64,000 bases of DNA from Litoribacter populi (GCF_007483685.1 NZ_VMKN01000001.1:3228143-3292142), one strand, 5' to 3'. Counted from the first letter of the stretch, positions 37,322-48,300 are shown. A program made the numbers and translations. The notes: generated from the letters alone by a model not told the origin.

Positions 37322-38605
37322 TTAAAATCTTTCGTGGATTTCGGTCATGATGCGGACCATTTCCTCGCGGATTTCTGAAGTGGGTCTAACATAATTGTTG
37401 TTCATAAAAGCATACCTTAGTCTTTTCCCTTTACGGGTTTCCAAGATTCCACTCTGGAGATGGGCATAAGTCAAGGTGCCTGTTTTGGCCCAAACGAAAG
37501 GCACCCCGTTGTCAAGCTGATAGGCACTCTTTAATGTACCACTCAATCCGCCCACAGGCATAAGGTCTTTAAGCCTTTCCTCATCTCCTACTTTAGCCTT
37601 AATCTTACCGATCAATGCAATGATCGTTTCTGGGGTAAATAGGTTAAATCTAGAAAGTCCAGAACCGTCTGACCATTTGGGTTCAGCAGGAAGGTCATCC
37701 ATAAAGGTTTCCAAACTATGGTCAATGGCATTTTTAATTCCCATTTCTCCTTCCAAGGTAGAGGAACAAAGCATCAAGATTTGTTCCGCCAGAAAATTGT
37801 CACTGGGCAGCATCATGTGTTTTAGTAAGGAGTCAGTACGCACACTATATAAAGTTTTGGCCTCTTCAGGCATGGCAAGGTTGGTGAGCTTCACTTCCCT
37901 TTTTAGCGTATCTGAAAGTAGTTCAGCTGTAAGTTCAGCTCCCACGGAATAAAGAACTTTGCTGTCAAATTCTTCGGGAATTGGTAGAAGAGGGTAATTG
38001 AGTTCATATCCCACCTTGGCCCTTCTCAGGGTAAATCGGTCTGCTACAAATGAACTGTCCGGCTTGATGTATTGTGAAATCACGGATGGAAAAGATTTGA
38101 AGCCTTCCGGTCCACCAGTAATCTGGGCAGTATTGGCCGCAATGGGGAAAGTATTGATATCTGCCCTCCAGTTGCTCGGCTCCATAACGGACGCACCGTC
38201 CCTATCCATGGAAAGATAGATCTGCTTGTCATGGCCTTTAAGAAACTCAAACGCTCTTTGGTCCTCAAACTTTTCATGCAAAAAAGTCGGATCGCCGGTC
38301 CCCCAGACGATCAGGGAATCCCCTCGCTCCTCATACCTCAAAGCCGGAATGGAGTCGCCCAGCATATTAAGTGCTGCATAAAGGGTAAACAACTTGGTGT
38401 TGGACGCAGGGAGAAAGTACTTGTTGGCATTTTCCTCATAGATAACCCGCCCTTTCTCTTGGTCATACAATACAAAGCCGACAAAATGCTCCTGCATAAT
38501 CTCAGATCGATCAAAGATCAGCTTGACTTGGCGCTTGTTGAGACGCTGGGCTTCGGCATTTATTGTAATGATTAGGGTTAAAGCGGTAAGTAGGTATTTG
38601 TACAT
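37322..38605 (-). CDS. dacB: D-alanyl-D-alanine carboxypeptidase/endopeptidase, PBP4 type
   Basis: A 427-residue periplasmic peptidase (signal peptide 1-19) that trims peptidoglycan peptides. Catalytic SxxK is S68-N-T-K71 in LPASNTKLFT, SxN is in LPSDNFLAEQ, and KTG is in VWAKTGTLTYAH. The S13 family domain between them is complete. The gene is monocistronic, bounded by repeat stretches on both sides. Confidence 0.9.
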   Translation of the reverse strand: MYKYLLTALTLIITINAEAQRLNKRQVKLIFDRSEIMQEHFVGFVLYDQEKGRVIYEENANKYFLPASNTKLFTLYAALNMLGDSIPALRYEERGDSLIVWGTGDPTFLHEKFEDQRAFEFLKGHDKQIYLSMDRDGASVMEPSNWRADINTFPIAANTAQITGGPEGFKSFPSVISQYIKPDSSFVADRFTLRRAKVGYELNYPLLPIPEEFDSKVLYSVGAELTAELLSDTLKREVKLTNLAMPEEAKTLYSVRTDSLLKHMMLPSDNFLAEQILMLCSSTLEGEMGIKNAIDHSLETFMDDLPAEPKWSDGSGLSRFNLFTPETIIALIGKIKAKVGDEERLKDLMPVGGLSGTLKSAYQLDNGVPFVWAKTGTLTYAHLQSGILETRKGKRLRYAFMNNNYVRPTSEIREEMVRIMTEIHERF

Positions 38606-38626
38606 AATATAATTGAATCAAAATTA

Positions 38627-38718
38627 GGACACAGAGTTTAAATAGAGTGGGAGCAGGAAATTGGCCGCGAAGGAGACTCTGAGAAACTCCCTTTAAAACT
38701 CTGAGAAACTCTGTGTCC
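38627..38718. repeat. CACAGAG-type inverted repeat
   Basis: GGACACAGAGTTT (38627-38639) is the exact reverse complement of 38706-38718. Partial copies of ACTCTGAGAAACTC lie inside. It sits between the PBP4-type start and the S9 peptidase stop. Confidence 0.85.
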
Positions 38719-38727
38719 CTATTTTCT

Positions 38728-40818
38728 TTATTTCATCAAATGCTTCATCAAGAAATCAGCGGTCGCCTGGTTGACTTTGACCATATTCGAATAGACCATC
38801 CAGTGGTGGGTGTCATCAGGGATGACGAGGTATTCGTAGGGGATGTTCCGCTGCTCCAGCCTTCTGGCCAGATCCACACTGTGACTGATGTTCACGTTCC
38901 GGTCATCATCGGCATGGATCAGCAACACTGGGGAAGTCCAATTATCCAGCATAGCAACTGGGGAAGAATCCCAGGCCGTTTGTCTCGCCTTTTTCAAATC
39001 AGGCGCCTGCTCAATTCCGTCGGGGATTTTAATGTAACCGTCCCTGTTGTGTACCCCGTGGATATCCACACCTACAGCAAACAGATCCGAGTCAAGTCCT
39101 AGAGCAATGGCAGTGAGGTATCCTCCATAGGAGCCTCCATACACGCCAATCCTGTTTTCATCCACTTGTGAAAGCGCGGCAAGATATTCGCCTGCAGCCT
39201 TCACGTCCTGATATTCGGAAGCACCGGAAATCCCAGCTCCTTCAGGTTTGTGGAAATCATGTCCATAGCCTATTCCCATCCTGAAATTGACCGAAAGTAC
39301 CACAAAACCTTGGTTGGCCAGATACTGGTTGAGTGCATAGGTATTGGAATAATAATCCATATAACTCCACCCCAGCAGCATCTGCCTTTGAGGTCCGCCA
39401 TGTACAAAGACCACGGCTGGTTTTTGGCTATCTCCGCCTTCTTTTTCAAACAACTGGCCGTAAACTTTTACACCATCCGGAGCTTCAAAACTCACTTGCT
39501 TGGGTTCCACAAAATAGTCTGTCGGAAAGTCTTCCGGAAGTCTATCCTTTGCTAGAACATCCAGATTCTTGCTACTGATTTCCAATACTGCAGGTAACAA
39601 TGGCTGCCGGGCATCCCCGCTGAAAAGAGCAAGTTTATCTCCATCTCCCATAAAATGCGGGAAGGCCTCTATTCCCTCTCCGTCAGTCATCAACTCCATA
39701 TCAGCCTCATCCACCGATACCATTCCTATATGTCTGCGGTCCAGGTCTTCTGGAGCAGAACCGGTATTGGCTGAGAAGATGGCTTTTTTACCGTCCTTGC
39801 TCAATGTAATGTGCTCGAGCATAAAGTCACCCTTTGTCAGCTGGGTAACCACGCCTCCATCTTCGGGTATGGAGTAAAGATGCGGCCATCCGTCCTCATA
39901 GCTTAGAAAAACGATATTTTCGTTTCCAGCCCAATGTAGGTTGAAGCTACCGTGGGTGGTAGGAACGGAACCTTCCAGCGTTTCGGGAGCCTTCCAGATT
40001 TGCTGTCCTTCTCCAGAATCCACATCGGCTGTCCATATGCTCCAAGGGCGGTGTTGCTGAACCAACAGGCTGTCCGGTTCTCCTCCACCACCAGGGGTGC
40101 GGACAAAAACAACTTTATCACCTTCGGGAGACCATCTTGGTGAACGGTCTCGGGCAAATGCCGGCGCTAACCATTTTATTGAGGTTGATTCATTCCTATA
40201 AATACCCACAAAAGCATGGTCGCCACGGGAGGCTACAAATACAAGTTTTTCTCCATCAGGGGACCACTCCAAAGAACCTGTGGATCCTTTGGAGGTGAAA
40301 AGTTTTTTCGCAGGCTCATCATTTTCTAAGTTTGCGCCCCAAGCTTGGCCTCCATGGATGAAAGCTACCTTTTTGCTATCCGGTGAAAGTGTGGGCTGGT
40401 CGCCTTCGCCAATGAGCACTGGCTCACCTCCACTGAAAGGTACTTTCCATATTTCCACCTTTGGAGGGTTGGGAAGACTGGTCGGATTGACATACACATG
40501 GGCGTTTCCGCCTCCATGCTCTCCTCCTCTTACATATATGATCCAGTTGCCATCAGCGGAGATCTGAAGACTGCTGATTTCCTGGCCCTCGTCTTTGTCA
40601 TAATTGGTCAGTTTTCGGGGTTCAAAATCCGGTCCCTGGGCGACGTAGATATTTCTTTTGCCTTGCTCATTGAAGGCCCAAGCCATTTTATCACTGCCCG
40701 ATGAAGTGGTCAGCTCGGAGGGAAAGGGATAGGCAGTAACCTGTTCCATGGTGAAGTCCTGGGCGCTTAAGCTGGTGATGAAGCAAAAGACTAGGAAAAT
40801 AAAAAGAGCTTTTTTCAT
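38728..40818 (-). CDS. S9 family serine peptidase (dipeptidyl/acylaminoacyl peptidase)
   Basis: A 696-residue secreted enzyme (signal peptide 1-19, ending LSAQ). Residues about 30-390 are a TolB/WD40-like beta-propeller with repeated SPDGEKLVF-like motifs. The C-terminal alpha/beta hydrolase has its nucleophile in YGGSYGGYLTA, the acid in HADDDRNVNISHS and the histidine in PDDTHHWM. Such peptidases remove dipeptides or acyl-amino acids from short peptides in the periplasm. It may act with the nearby D-aminoacylase locus, but a repeat hairpin separates them. Confidence 0.92.
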   Translation of the reverse strand: MKKALFIFLVFCFITSLSAQDFTMEQVTAYPFPSELTTSSGSDKMAWAFNEQGKRNIYVAQGPDFEPRKLTNYDKDEGQEISSLQISADGNWIIYVRGGEHGGGNAHVYVNPTSLPNPPKVEIWKVPFSGGEPVLIGEGDQPTLSPDSKKVAFIHGGQAWGANLENDEPAKKLFTSKGSTGSLEWSPDGEKLVFVASRGDHAFVGIYRNESTSIKWLAPAFARDRSPRWSPEGDKVVFVRTPGGGGEPDSLLVQQHRPWSIWTADVDSGEGQQIWKAPETLEGSVPTTHGSFNLHWAGNENIVFLSYEDGWPHLYSIPEDGGVVTQLTKGDFMLEHITLSKDGKKAIFSANTGSAPEDLDRRHIGMVSVDEADMELMTDGEGIEAFPHFMGDGDKLALFSGDARQPLLPAVLEISSKNLDVLAKDRLPEDFPTDYFVEPKQVSFEAPDGVKVYGQLFEKEGGDSQKPAVVFVHGGPQRQMLLGWSYMDYYSNTYALNQYLANQGFVVLSVNFRMGIGYGHDFHKPEGAGISGASEYQDVKAAGEYLAALSQVDENRIGVYGGSYGGYLTAIALGLDSDLFAVGVDIHGVHNRDGYIKIPDGIEQAPDLKKARQTAWDSSPVAMLDNWTSPVLLIHADDDRNVNISHSVDLARRLEQRNIPYEYLVIPDDTHHWMVYSNMVKVNQATADFLMKHLMK

Positions 40819-40850
40819 GTCAAATGGGTGTTTATGGTCTTCATTTTTAT

Positions 40851-40915
40851 TTCATTATTCATTATTCATAATTCGATATTCATCATTTTTATAATAATGA
40901 ATAATGAATGATGAA
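40851..40915. repeat. CATTATT-type inverted repeat
   Basis: TTCATTATTCATTATTCAT (40851-40869) pairs with 40897-40915, 18 of 19 positions. Between two same-strand genes. Confidence 0.8.
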
Positions 40916-40943
40916 CGCCGAATGATGAAGTGAGGGTACGTTC

Positions 40944-41849
40944 CTAATCTAGCGCCAACACATAATCATATATCATCTTCGATACATTCGCCATCACTCT
41001 TTTGCCTTCATCCCTATCACCCAAATTCTTTGACAAAAGAACCAAAGCGTATTGTCTTCCATCAGGAAGCCTAATGATGCCGGAGTCGTGTTGAACGCCT
41101 GTGATGAAGCCTGTTTTATGGGCGACCACCACATCTTCCGGTAGATGGGCAGGAATGAGGTCTTTGAAATATTGGTCGGCCAGGATGTCAAACATCTGGG
41201 CATCGGCTTCCTCATCTACAGCATTACCGGTGGCAATTGCTTCCATGATGACCATAAGGTCGTAGGCTGTAGTGGTATTATTCAGGCCTTGGTCGAAGGC
41301 TTTTTGATCTTCCACTCCCCTACAGACCATAATATCGGGTGCTCCGATATCTCTCATGGATCCAGTAGTCTCTTCAGCTCCTACCAGATCAATCAAAATG
41401 TTAGTAGCCAGATTGGAGCTCTTGATGATCATCGCGTAAGTGATGTCATAGATGGTGGCTTTTTTGTCAATGCGATCGTAAAGCTCCTCCTCACTATCCA
41501 CACCCAATTGCATACTGTAAGCACTGCCGTCCACAATGCTTTTAAACTCGTTGTGCACGGTGATGGAGTCGGACAGTTGAAATATACCGGCGGCAGCCTG
41601 CTTGTATACCTCGATCATCACGGGTGTTTTCATGGTGCTGGCCGCATGGAAGTTTTCCTTTTCGTTGATCAGGATCTCTTTATTTGAGCCCCCCAACAAT
41701 CTGAAGGCCACCGCAAAATCTCCCTCCACGGAGGACAGTTCCTCAGTGATTTCCGCTTTCAGGGTTTCTAAATCTTTTTGCTCCTGAGGAGCAGGGCTAC
41801 ATGCCCAAAAAGCCAGTAGGCCAATAACACTGATAAAAGGCTTTTTCAT
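40944..41849 (-). CDS. Class-A beta-lactamase-fold serine hydrolase, lipoprotein
   Basis: A 301-residue protein with lipobox FWAC (Cys17). S71-T-M-K74 is the SxxK, SSN is in MIIKSSNLATN, and KTG is in VVAHKTGFITG. The omega-loop region RGVEDQKAFDQGLNN differs from the ExxLN of true class A enzymes, so the deacylating glutamate is uncertain. It may be a beta-lactamase or a D-amino-acid amidase/esterase. It starts three bases after the D-aminoacylase stop. Confidence 0.82.
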   Translation of the reverse strand: MKKPFISVIGLLAFWACSPAPQEQKDLETLKAEITEELSSVEGDFAVAFRLLGGSNKEILINEKENFHAASTMKTPVMIEVYKQAAAGIFQLSDSITVHNEFKSIVDGSAYSMQLGVDSEEELYDRIDKKATIYDITYAMIIKSSNLATNILIDLVGAEETTGSMRDIGAPDIMVCRGVEDQKAFDQGLNNTTTAYDLMVIMEAIATGNAVDEEADAQMFDILADQYFKDLIPAHLPEDVVVAHKTGFITGVQHDSGIIRLPDGRQYALVLLSKNLGDRDEGKRVMANVSKMIYDYVLALD

Positions 41850-41852
41850 GGT

Positions 41853-43379
41853 TTATTTCTTAATGATCTTTCCTGATCGGTTTTTAAACTCCTCTCCCTC
41901 TTTAGCAATTTTACCATTTACAATTACTAGATCAAACCCCTTGGCCAATTGGCCCGGATTTTCGTAGGTTGCGATGGCTTTGACTTCGGAAGGTTCGAAA
42001 AGGACCATATCTGCTTTATAGCCTTCTCTGATCAGTCCTCTATTTTGTAATTTAACATTTTTGGCGGCAAGTCCCGTCATTTTATGGATCGCTTCTTCCA
42101 GCTTGAGTACCGGTTCGTTGACTACATATGATTCGATTATTTTGGCAAATGTGCCATGGCCTCTAGGGTGATTGCCGGTAAGACTTCCGTCAGAGCAGAT
42201 GTTAACGTAAGGGTCTTTCATAAACTCCTTCATCACCGTTTCGTCCATGACAAAATAGGCTGCGCTCGTTCCAGCTGGTCCAATGTCTTCCATCAAGACT
42301 CTTTCAAAAGCCTTTCCTTTTTCCTCGGCAACCTGCTTAAGCGTTTTTCCTTTGTATTCCCCAGTTCCCAAAAGGGTGGCTTCGGGTCCATTTCTTAAAT
42401 TCACACGGTTACGTAAGTACGTTAAAAGTTCATCTCCACGGCTTGCCACTACCTCATTGTAATCAGCCGGTGGCTTGGCCCATTCTGGGAAAAGGATGGA
42501 AATGCTGGTATATGAAGCCTCATATGGATATAGATCTGCCGTGACAGTATGTCCCCTTTGTCTTTTTTGGTTCAAAACTCCAAGAACCTCAATTGCTCGC
42601 TCCTCTCCTTTTGCGTAGACAACTTTTATGTGCGAAACGTGGACAGGACAATGCTCTGCAAGGGAAAGGAATTCATCCAAAGATTCCTCAATGGCATCGT
42701 CATCCTCATTTCTCATGTGGCTCATCATGATTCCTTCATGTTCCCCCACCACTTTTGCCACACGGGCGAGTTCATTTCTATCTGCAAGGTAACCAGGGTT
42801 GTATTCCAGACCAGTGGTCACCCCGAATGCACCTGCTTTCATGGCATCAGCCACCAGCTGATCAAGTTTTTGAAATCCTTCCTCAGAAGGGGTTTTGTCG
42901 TACTCTATTCCCGAAAGCATTCGTAACGTACCGTGTCCTGCAAACATGGCGACGTTTACACCTGGCTCGGCAGCATCCACCTCATCCATCCAAGCTGCAA
43001 GGTCAGTGGTCTTTGGGCTGGAACCGTCCTGTCCCATGAAAATGGTAGTGACTCCCATTGATAAAAAATTTGGGAATTCAGGAGTCTGCAATGGATCTCC
43101 GTGGGTGTGGGTGTCAATAAAGCCGGGAGCCAGTATTTTTCCATTGGCATTGATAGTTCTGGTGGCTTCAAATGTCTTAGTTAGATCTTTTTCAATCTTG
43201 ATGATTTCGTCCCCTTTTATGAGCACGTTGGCTGGGTAAGCTTCTTCTCCACTTCCATCTATGATTTGGGCATTTTGGATAAGTAGGTCGTAAGATTCTG
43301 TGGCGGAATCTGACTGCTGGCAGGAGGTAAAAATTAAAACAAAGGATAATATCCCAGTAATATATTTGATCAAATGCAT
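41853..43379 (-). CDS. D-aminoacylase / N-acyl-D-amino-acid deacylase, lipoprotein
   Basis: A 508-residue amidohydrolase with lipobox FTSC (Cys20). The metal HxH is H91-T-H93 in PGFIDTHTHGD. Further ligands are in GLEYNPG, the MSHMRNED segment, HVSHIKV, and SDGSLTGNHPRGHGTF, as in the D-aminoacylase subtype. It hydrolyses N-acyl-D-amino acids or related amides. Co-directional with, and downstream of, the SusCD genes but separated by a strong terminator. Confidence 0.88.
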   Translation of the reverse strand: MHLIKYITGILSFVLIFTSCQQSDSATESYDLLIQNAQIIDGSGEEAYPANVLIKGDEIIKIEKDLTKTFEATRTINANGKILAPGFIDTHTHGDPLQTPEFPNFLSMGVTTIFMGQDGSSPKTTDLAAWMDEVDAAEPGVNVAMFAGHGTLRMLSGIEYDKTPSEEGFQKLDQLVADAMKAGAFGVTTGLEYNPGYLADRNELARVAKVVGEHEGIMMSHMRNEDDDAIEESLDEFLSLAEHCPVHVSHIKVVYAKGEERAIEVLGVLNQKRQRGHTVTADLYPYEASYTSISILFPEWAKPPADYNEVVASRGDELLTYLRNRVNLRNGPEATLLGTGEYKGKTLKQVAEEKGKAFERVLMEDIGPAGTSAAYFVMDETVMKEFMKDPYVNICSDGSLTGNHPRGHGTFAKIIESYVVNEPVLKLEEAIHKMTGLAAKNVKLQNRGLIREGYKADMVLFEPSEVKAIATYENPGQLAKGFDLVIVNGKIAKEGEEFKNRSGKIIKK

Positions 43380-43407
43380 AATGCTTGGTTTGGGTTATTA
43401 GCAAAGA

Positions 43408-43440
43408 AAAAAGACTTCCACAGCATATGGAAGTCTTTTT
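43408..43440 (-). terminator. Terminator at the end of the SusCD operon
   Basis: Perfect 13-bp stem AAAAAGACTTCCA / TGGAAGTCTTTTT with a seven-base loop. On the minus strand it is followed by a T run. Confidence 0.9.
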
Positions 43441-43457
43441 ATATATAAGGTTATTGA

Positions 43458-43892
43458 TTATTCTGCTGGCTCTGCAACCGTCACTACTCGGTTGATGCTA
43501 CCTCTATTAGTAAGTCCATTGGCTGTTTCTACTTCGATCCATAAAGTGATCGCTGTACCTGGATCTAAACTTGCCGGAACAGTGTAAGTAAAGGAATCTT
43601 CATACGAATCCCTCACGTTGTGTCCTGTGATATCCTTAGAAGCCGCCACAGTTTCGTTTCCGCTTATTATCTCAATCAAGCGAAGCCCGGTCACAGGCTC
43701 ATGCTCAGAAAAATAGCGAAAATTAGCTGTAACATCAGCCCCAGGGGCAGCTGTAGTGCTGGAAACTGTGAATACTGGTATCGAAGCGACACGTCCTAAA
43801 AGGTCATATCCCTCATCGTATTCATCAAAACAAGAGGTTAGGCCGACCATGACCAGCATGGTCAATATGGCTATATATTTTTTCATCTTCAT
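43458..43892 (-). CDS. Small surface lipoprotein of the SusCD operon
   Basis: A 144-residue lipoprotein (lipobox LTSC, Cys21) with a beta-rich, Ig-like mature part (TVSSTTAAPGADVTANFRYFS, FTYTVPASLDPGTAITLWIEV). Third gene of the operon, 10 bases after susD. It probably sits at the cell surface and helps substrate binding, as such accessory lipoproteins do; the ligand is unknown. Confidence 0.72.
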   Translation of the reverse strand: MKMKKYIAILTMLVMVGLTSCFDEYDEGYDLLGRVASIPVFTVSSTTAAPGADVTANFRYFSEHEPVTGLRLIEIISGNETVAASKDITGHNVRDSYEDSFTYTVPASLDPGTAITLWIEVETANGLTNRGSINRVVTVAEPAE

Positions 43893-43902
43893 TTGTTTAA
43901 AA

Positions 43903-45375
43903 TTATAGGTCCCAGAACACTTTTACTGTTGGAGAACCGGTCGGTACATTCGCCGAGTTGTTGTCCAATTCTGAAGTTGGATAAAGGAATCTTCTTGGGA
44001 ATACGTCATTGGTAAAATTGTCATCCGCTGGTTCAAGGAATGGTATACCACTGGTGGTACCGTCAGCTCCTGCAGGGATACTTCTTCTCCAATCCGCCCA
44101 AGACTCAGTTTTCAAGTACATATCTATGTGCTTTTCCATAAAGATCCTCTCCAGGCCATTGGCTTCCATTGAGGCAGCTGTCTCGGATCCGAATTCAGCT
44201 ATATAAGCTGGATCAGCAGCACCTGTCACTCTCATAAGAGAAGCTGCCACCGCTTGATTCAAGGCTTCTGCAGCCAATGCATACTGCCCAAGTCGCTGAT
44301 TCGCTTCCGCTTCGATAAACTTCAACTCAGAGTAAGTCATGATGCTAGTTGGTGCCGATTCGTTATTAAGGTAAGGACCAACTATAGACACATTGCTAGG
44401 AATAGATGCAGCACCATAGGAGGCTCCTACAAACTCCCCGGCAGAATTAGGCGCGATGAAATAAGGAAGGCGCGGGTCATTTTGACCAGGCCCTACCCTG
44501 TTTTCAAGCAAATCGATGAATCTCTGAGCCACGGCAATGTTATTTTGACCGAAAGAACCCAAAAGGAATCCAAACCAAGGTCCCGCAGCATCTGCAGCGT
44601 TTCCGAACACAGTGTTTAAATCATCAGCGTTTCCTTCGAAAGCACCAGCATTGATTGCCGCCAAAGCGTTGGTAGCAGAACCTTGCGGATCCACTTTGCT
44701 CAGGTGATTGTGGTATCTGGCTTTCAATGAATTTGCTGCTTTGATCCATTTAGGAAGGGAAGTGCTTCTCCAAGCGCCTTCGTTTCCAGCTGGGTACACC
44801 AAATCATTGGCTGCAGGAGATGTGGAGCTTTCACCCTGAAGATCAGCAATCCCTTCGTCCAATAGACGGAAAATCTCCTCATAAATTTGCTCTCCGGAAT
44901 CATATGCCGGCTGAGGGAACTCATCGATATTCAATGCTTGAGAATAAGGCACATCTCCCCAAAGGTCAACCAAGTAACCCATCAGCAAGGCGGATTGGAT
45001 TTTGGCTACGCCTCTATAATGGAAAGCCTGATTTTCGGTTGAAAGATCGATTATGTTTTTCAAGTCTATCAAGGCGCCATTATAAAAATGGTTCCAAGGA
45101 GTGTTGAAGTTTGGCGGAACGTAAGCATAAAAGGTTACGTTTTGCTGCACGTTCAGAGTACCAGTCATGTATTGCACCAAGATGCTTGTAGCCTGGGAAG
45201 TAAAGTCCCCTACGGCCCACGTCATATTGGCCTGTGTGGCGGGAAGAAGGACGTTTACGCCAACCTCAGTTACTGCATTTGGGTTGACATTTGCTTCTTG
45301 CAAATCACAACCTGCAGTAGAAAGAAGGAGTGCCCCTGCCAAGCCGTTTATAATTTTTTTCTTTATTGCTTTCAT
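43903..45375 (-). CDS. SusD/RagB-like nutrient-binding lipoprotein (SusD-like_2 type)
   Basis: A 490-residue surface lipoprotein (lipobox STAGC, Cys23) that captures substrate and hands it to the SusC transporter. The features QEANVNPNAVTEVGVNVLLPA, LKNIIDLSTE, GYLVDLWGDVPYSQAL, and a C-terminal NDVFPRRFLYPTSELDNNSANV are typical. It follows susC by 24 bases. Confidence 0.93.
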   Translation of the reverse strand: MKAIKKKIINGLAGALLLSTAGCDLQEANVNPNAVTEVGVNVLLPATQANMTWAVGDFTSQATSILVQYMTGTLNVQQNVTFYAYVPPNFNTPWNHFYNGALIDLKNIIDLSTENQAFHYRGVAKIQSALLMGYLVDLWGDVPYSQALNIDEFPQPAYDSGEQIYEEIFRLLDEGIADLQGESSTSPAANDLVYPAGNEGAWRSTSLPKWIKAANSLKARYHNHLSKVDPQGSATNALAAINAGAFEGNADDLNTVFGNAADAAGPWFGFLLGSFGQNNIAVAQRFIDLLENRVGPGQNDPRLPYFIAPNSAGEFVGASYGAASIPSNVSIVGPYLNNESAPTSIMTYSELKFIEAEANQRLGQYALAAEALNQAVAASLMRVTGAADPAYIAEFGSETAASMEANGLERIFMEKHIDMYLKTESWADWRRSIPAGADGTTSGIPFLEPADDNFTNDVFPRRFLYPTSELDNNSANVPTGSPTVKVFWDL

Positions 45376-45399
45376 TTGATCTCTTTTTTGAAATGAAAA

Positions 45400-48300
45400 T
45401 TAGAATTGAGCTGACAAGTTGATACCAACTGATCTTGTGGTAGGCGTACCGAAGGCATCCACACCGATTGAAGAGTTAGGTCCCGCAAGGTTTGTCTCAG
45501 GATCCACACCCGTATAGGCAGTGAAGAGCAATAGGTTTCTACCGTACAAACTAACATCAAGATTTCTCATTTTCAATCTATTGGCAATTGCCGAAGGTAC
45601 CTGATAAGTCAAAGTGATATCTCTCAACCTAACCCAAGAACCGTCTTCGATAAATCTTTCGGCGATATCCCTATTACCGGTAGTGTTGTTGTAGTATCTC
45701 GCATCATCGATCACCACTGGGATGTCGTTTGGAGAACCGTCCCCTTTGACACCTCTGAAGATCACCTGGCTACCACGATCCTCAGTGAAAGCACCTACAC
45801 CTTGTGCTCTCATCCAGTTGGCTGTAACATTTGCCACATCACCACCCACTCTGATATCCCAAAGGAAAGTCAATAGGAAGTTTTTGTAAGAAAGGTTGTT
45901 TCTCAATCCTAAGAGGAAGTCTGGAGTAGGATCACCTATGATGATGTCACCAGATGGGTTTTCATCTGAAGGAAGCACTCGCTGAGGATAACCGTTTTCA
46001 TTGATGATCCTGTTACCTTGGTCATCTCTTAAAAAACCTGTCCCCATAAATATACCATAAGGTTGACCTTCGACCAAAGATGGTCTCAAGTTACCAAAGC
46101 CAGCAAGGGCATAACGGTCCACTGGAAGATCCAATACCACGTTTCTGTTTCTAGAAAAGTTAGCTACGATATCCCACTTGAAGTCACCTACTAATGGTGA
46201 GGCATTGGCTACGATCTCCCAACCTCTGTTTTCGATAGTACCGGCGTTGATCCATCTGGAGGAGAAACCTGTACTTCCAGGCTCAGACACCGCGATGATT
46301 TGGTCAACGTTTCTTTCTCTATAGTAAGTCACATCCAAGCCAAGTCTGTTTTCGGCAAATCTGAATTCACCACCGAATTCCCAAGTCTTATTCCTTTCTG
46401 GACGAAGGTTTGGATTACCAGCAAGACCGGCAAGTTGAACCCCACCTACACCTGATGGAAGCGGGAATACAAGTCCACCACCCCATGCTCCGCTAATGGA
46501 TGATCTTCCAAAGTAAGTCTGGTCTCTATAAGGATTGGTATCTCTACCTGCTTCTGAGTAAGACGCTCTTAATTTACCAAAGCTGAAAAAGCCTTGATCT
46601 AAATTAAATGCTTCTGTAAATACAAAACCAGTACCCACGGAACCATAGAAGAACGAGTTATTTGGAGGCAACAAGGTTGAAGTCCATTCATTTCTTCCAG
46701 TTGCTTCCAAGAAAGCATAATTTCTGAAATCCACAGAAACTCTAGAGAATACGGCTGCGGTTTGCTTTAATTCAGTGAACTGATCCTGCACAAGGTTGGT
46801 CTGCGCATTGGTGATACGGTAAAGGCCAGGAATTGCCAGGTTTCTACCGTCAAAGAACTGCATTCTATAAGATCTGGAGTAGAAGTTCTGTCCTACCATC
46901 CCCTGAAGATTAAAATCCTCACCCAACTGGGTGTTGGCAGTTATGATTAGGTCAGAGTTCAGTAATCTGTCATTGTAAGTCGTTTCCTGCACTCTACCGC
47001 CTGGAAGAGCGTCACCACCGAAGGAACCTACTGCCCATTGCTGGTTTCTTTTATCTGAAGATACATCAGTACCAATTCTATACATGATGTTCAACCAATC
47101 CAAAGGATCATAGTTGGCCTGAATAAAACCAATAATTCTATTTACTTCATCTTCGTAAGGGTTGTTATTTACCGTCCAGAACGGGTTGTCTGGAGAGTTA
47201 TCTCTAAAAGACCTCTGTCCGCCATCCGGTCTCAAATGACCAAGACTGTTATCAAAACTTGGAGGTGTTCTGAATGAACCCTGCACCACATCGGCAAAAT
47301 TGTCACCTCTACCGAATCTCGTACTTGTAGAATGCACATAGTTAGCGGAAGCGGTTACTCTCAATTTTTCAGTTAATGAAGACTCACCGGTTACCTTGAA
47401 GGATCTTCTGTTATATTTATTGTTAGGGATAATCCCAGTTTGGCTAAAATCGCCCATTGAAATATAAAAAGAGCTATGCTTGTTACCGGTTGATACACTT
47501 ATACTATTATCCAAGGTCAAACCATCCTGAAAAAACACATCCTGGTTGTTCACCGGGTCCATCATTTGGTTGGTTGCAGATGGGTCGTTCATATCCACCA
47601 ATAAACCTCTTGGATCTCGGTGGGTATCTTGACCATTGAATCTCAATGTCGATAATGGAGGTCCAAAATGTCCGAATGTGGTTGTTCCGTGAACGCCTCT
47701 ATCCCCTTGAGCATAAGTCATTTGAGCAGGGAAGTTTTGCATAATTCTATCTACACCTGTGTTTGAACTGAAGTTTACTGATAGGTTTTGCGTATCAGAT
47801 CTTGAACCTTTCTTGGTGGTGATGATTACCACACCACTCGCAGCTTGTATACCATAAAGTGCGGTAGCTGCAGGACCTTTAAGTACGTTCATGGATTCGA
47901 TATCATTAGGATTGATATCAATGGCCCTGTTTGGAGCATCGACCCCTGATGATCTTGACCGCGTTCTGTATTCGTTGTTAATCGGAATACCGTCGACTAC
48001 AAACAACGGCTGGTTTTCTCCGGAGATTGAAGACATGCCCCTGATGACAATACTGGAAGCAGCACCGGCGGACCCTCCCTGACGAGTCACCTGTACACCA
48101 GCGACTTTGGCATTCAAGGCATCCACCATGTTAGGCTCTCTGGAAAGTGCAAGCTCTCTACCTTTCACCTCTTGAGTAGCCGACACCAAAGCCTTTTTCT
48201 CCTGTTCTATACCGAAGGCCGTCACTACTACCTCAGAAAGCTGAGCTATATCTGGCACCATCACTACATTCAATTCACTTCTATTCCTTACTTGGACACG

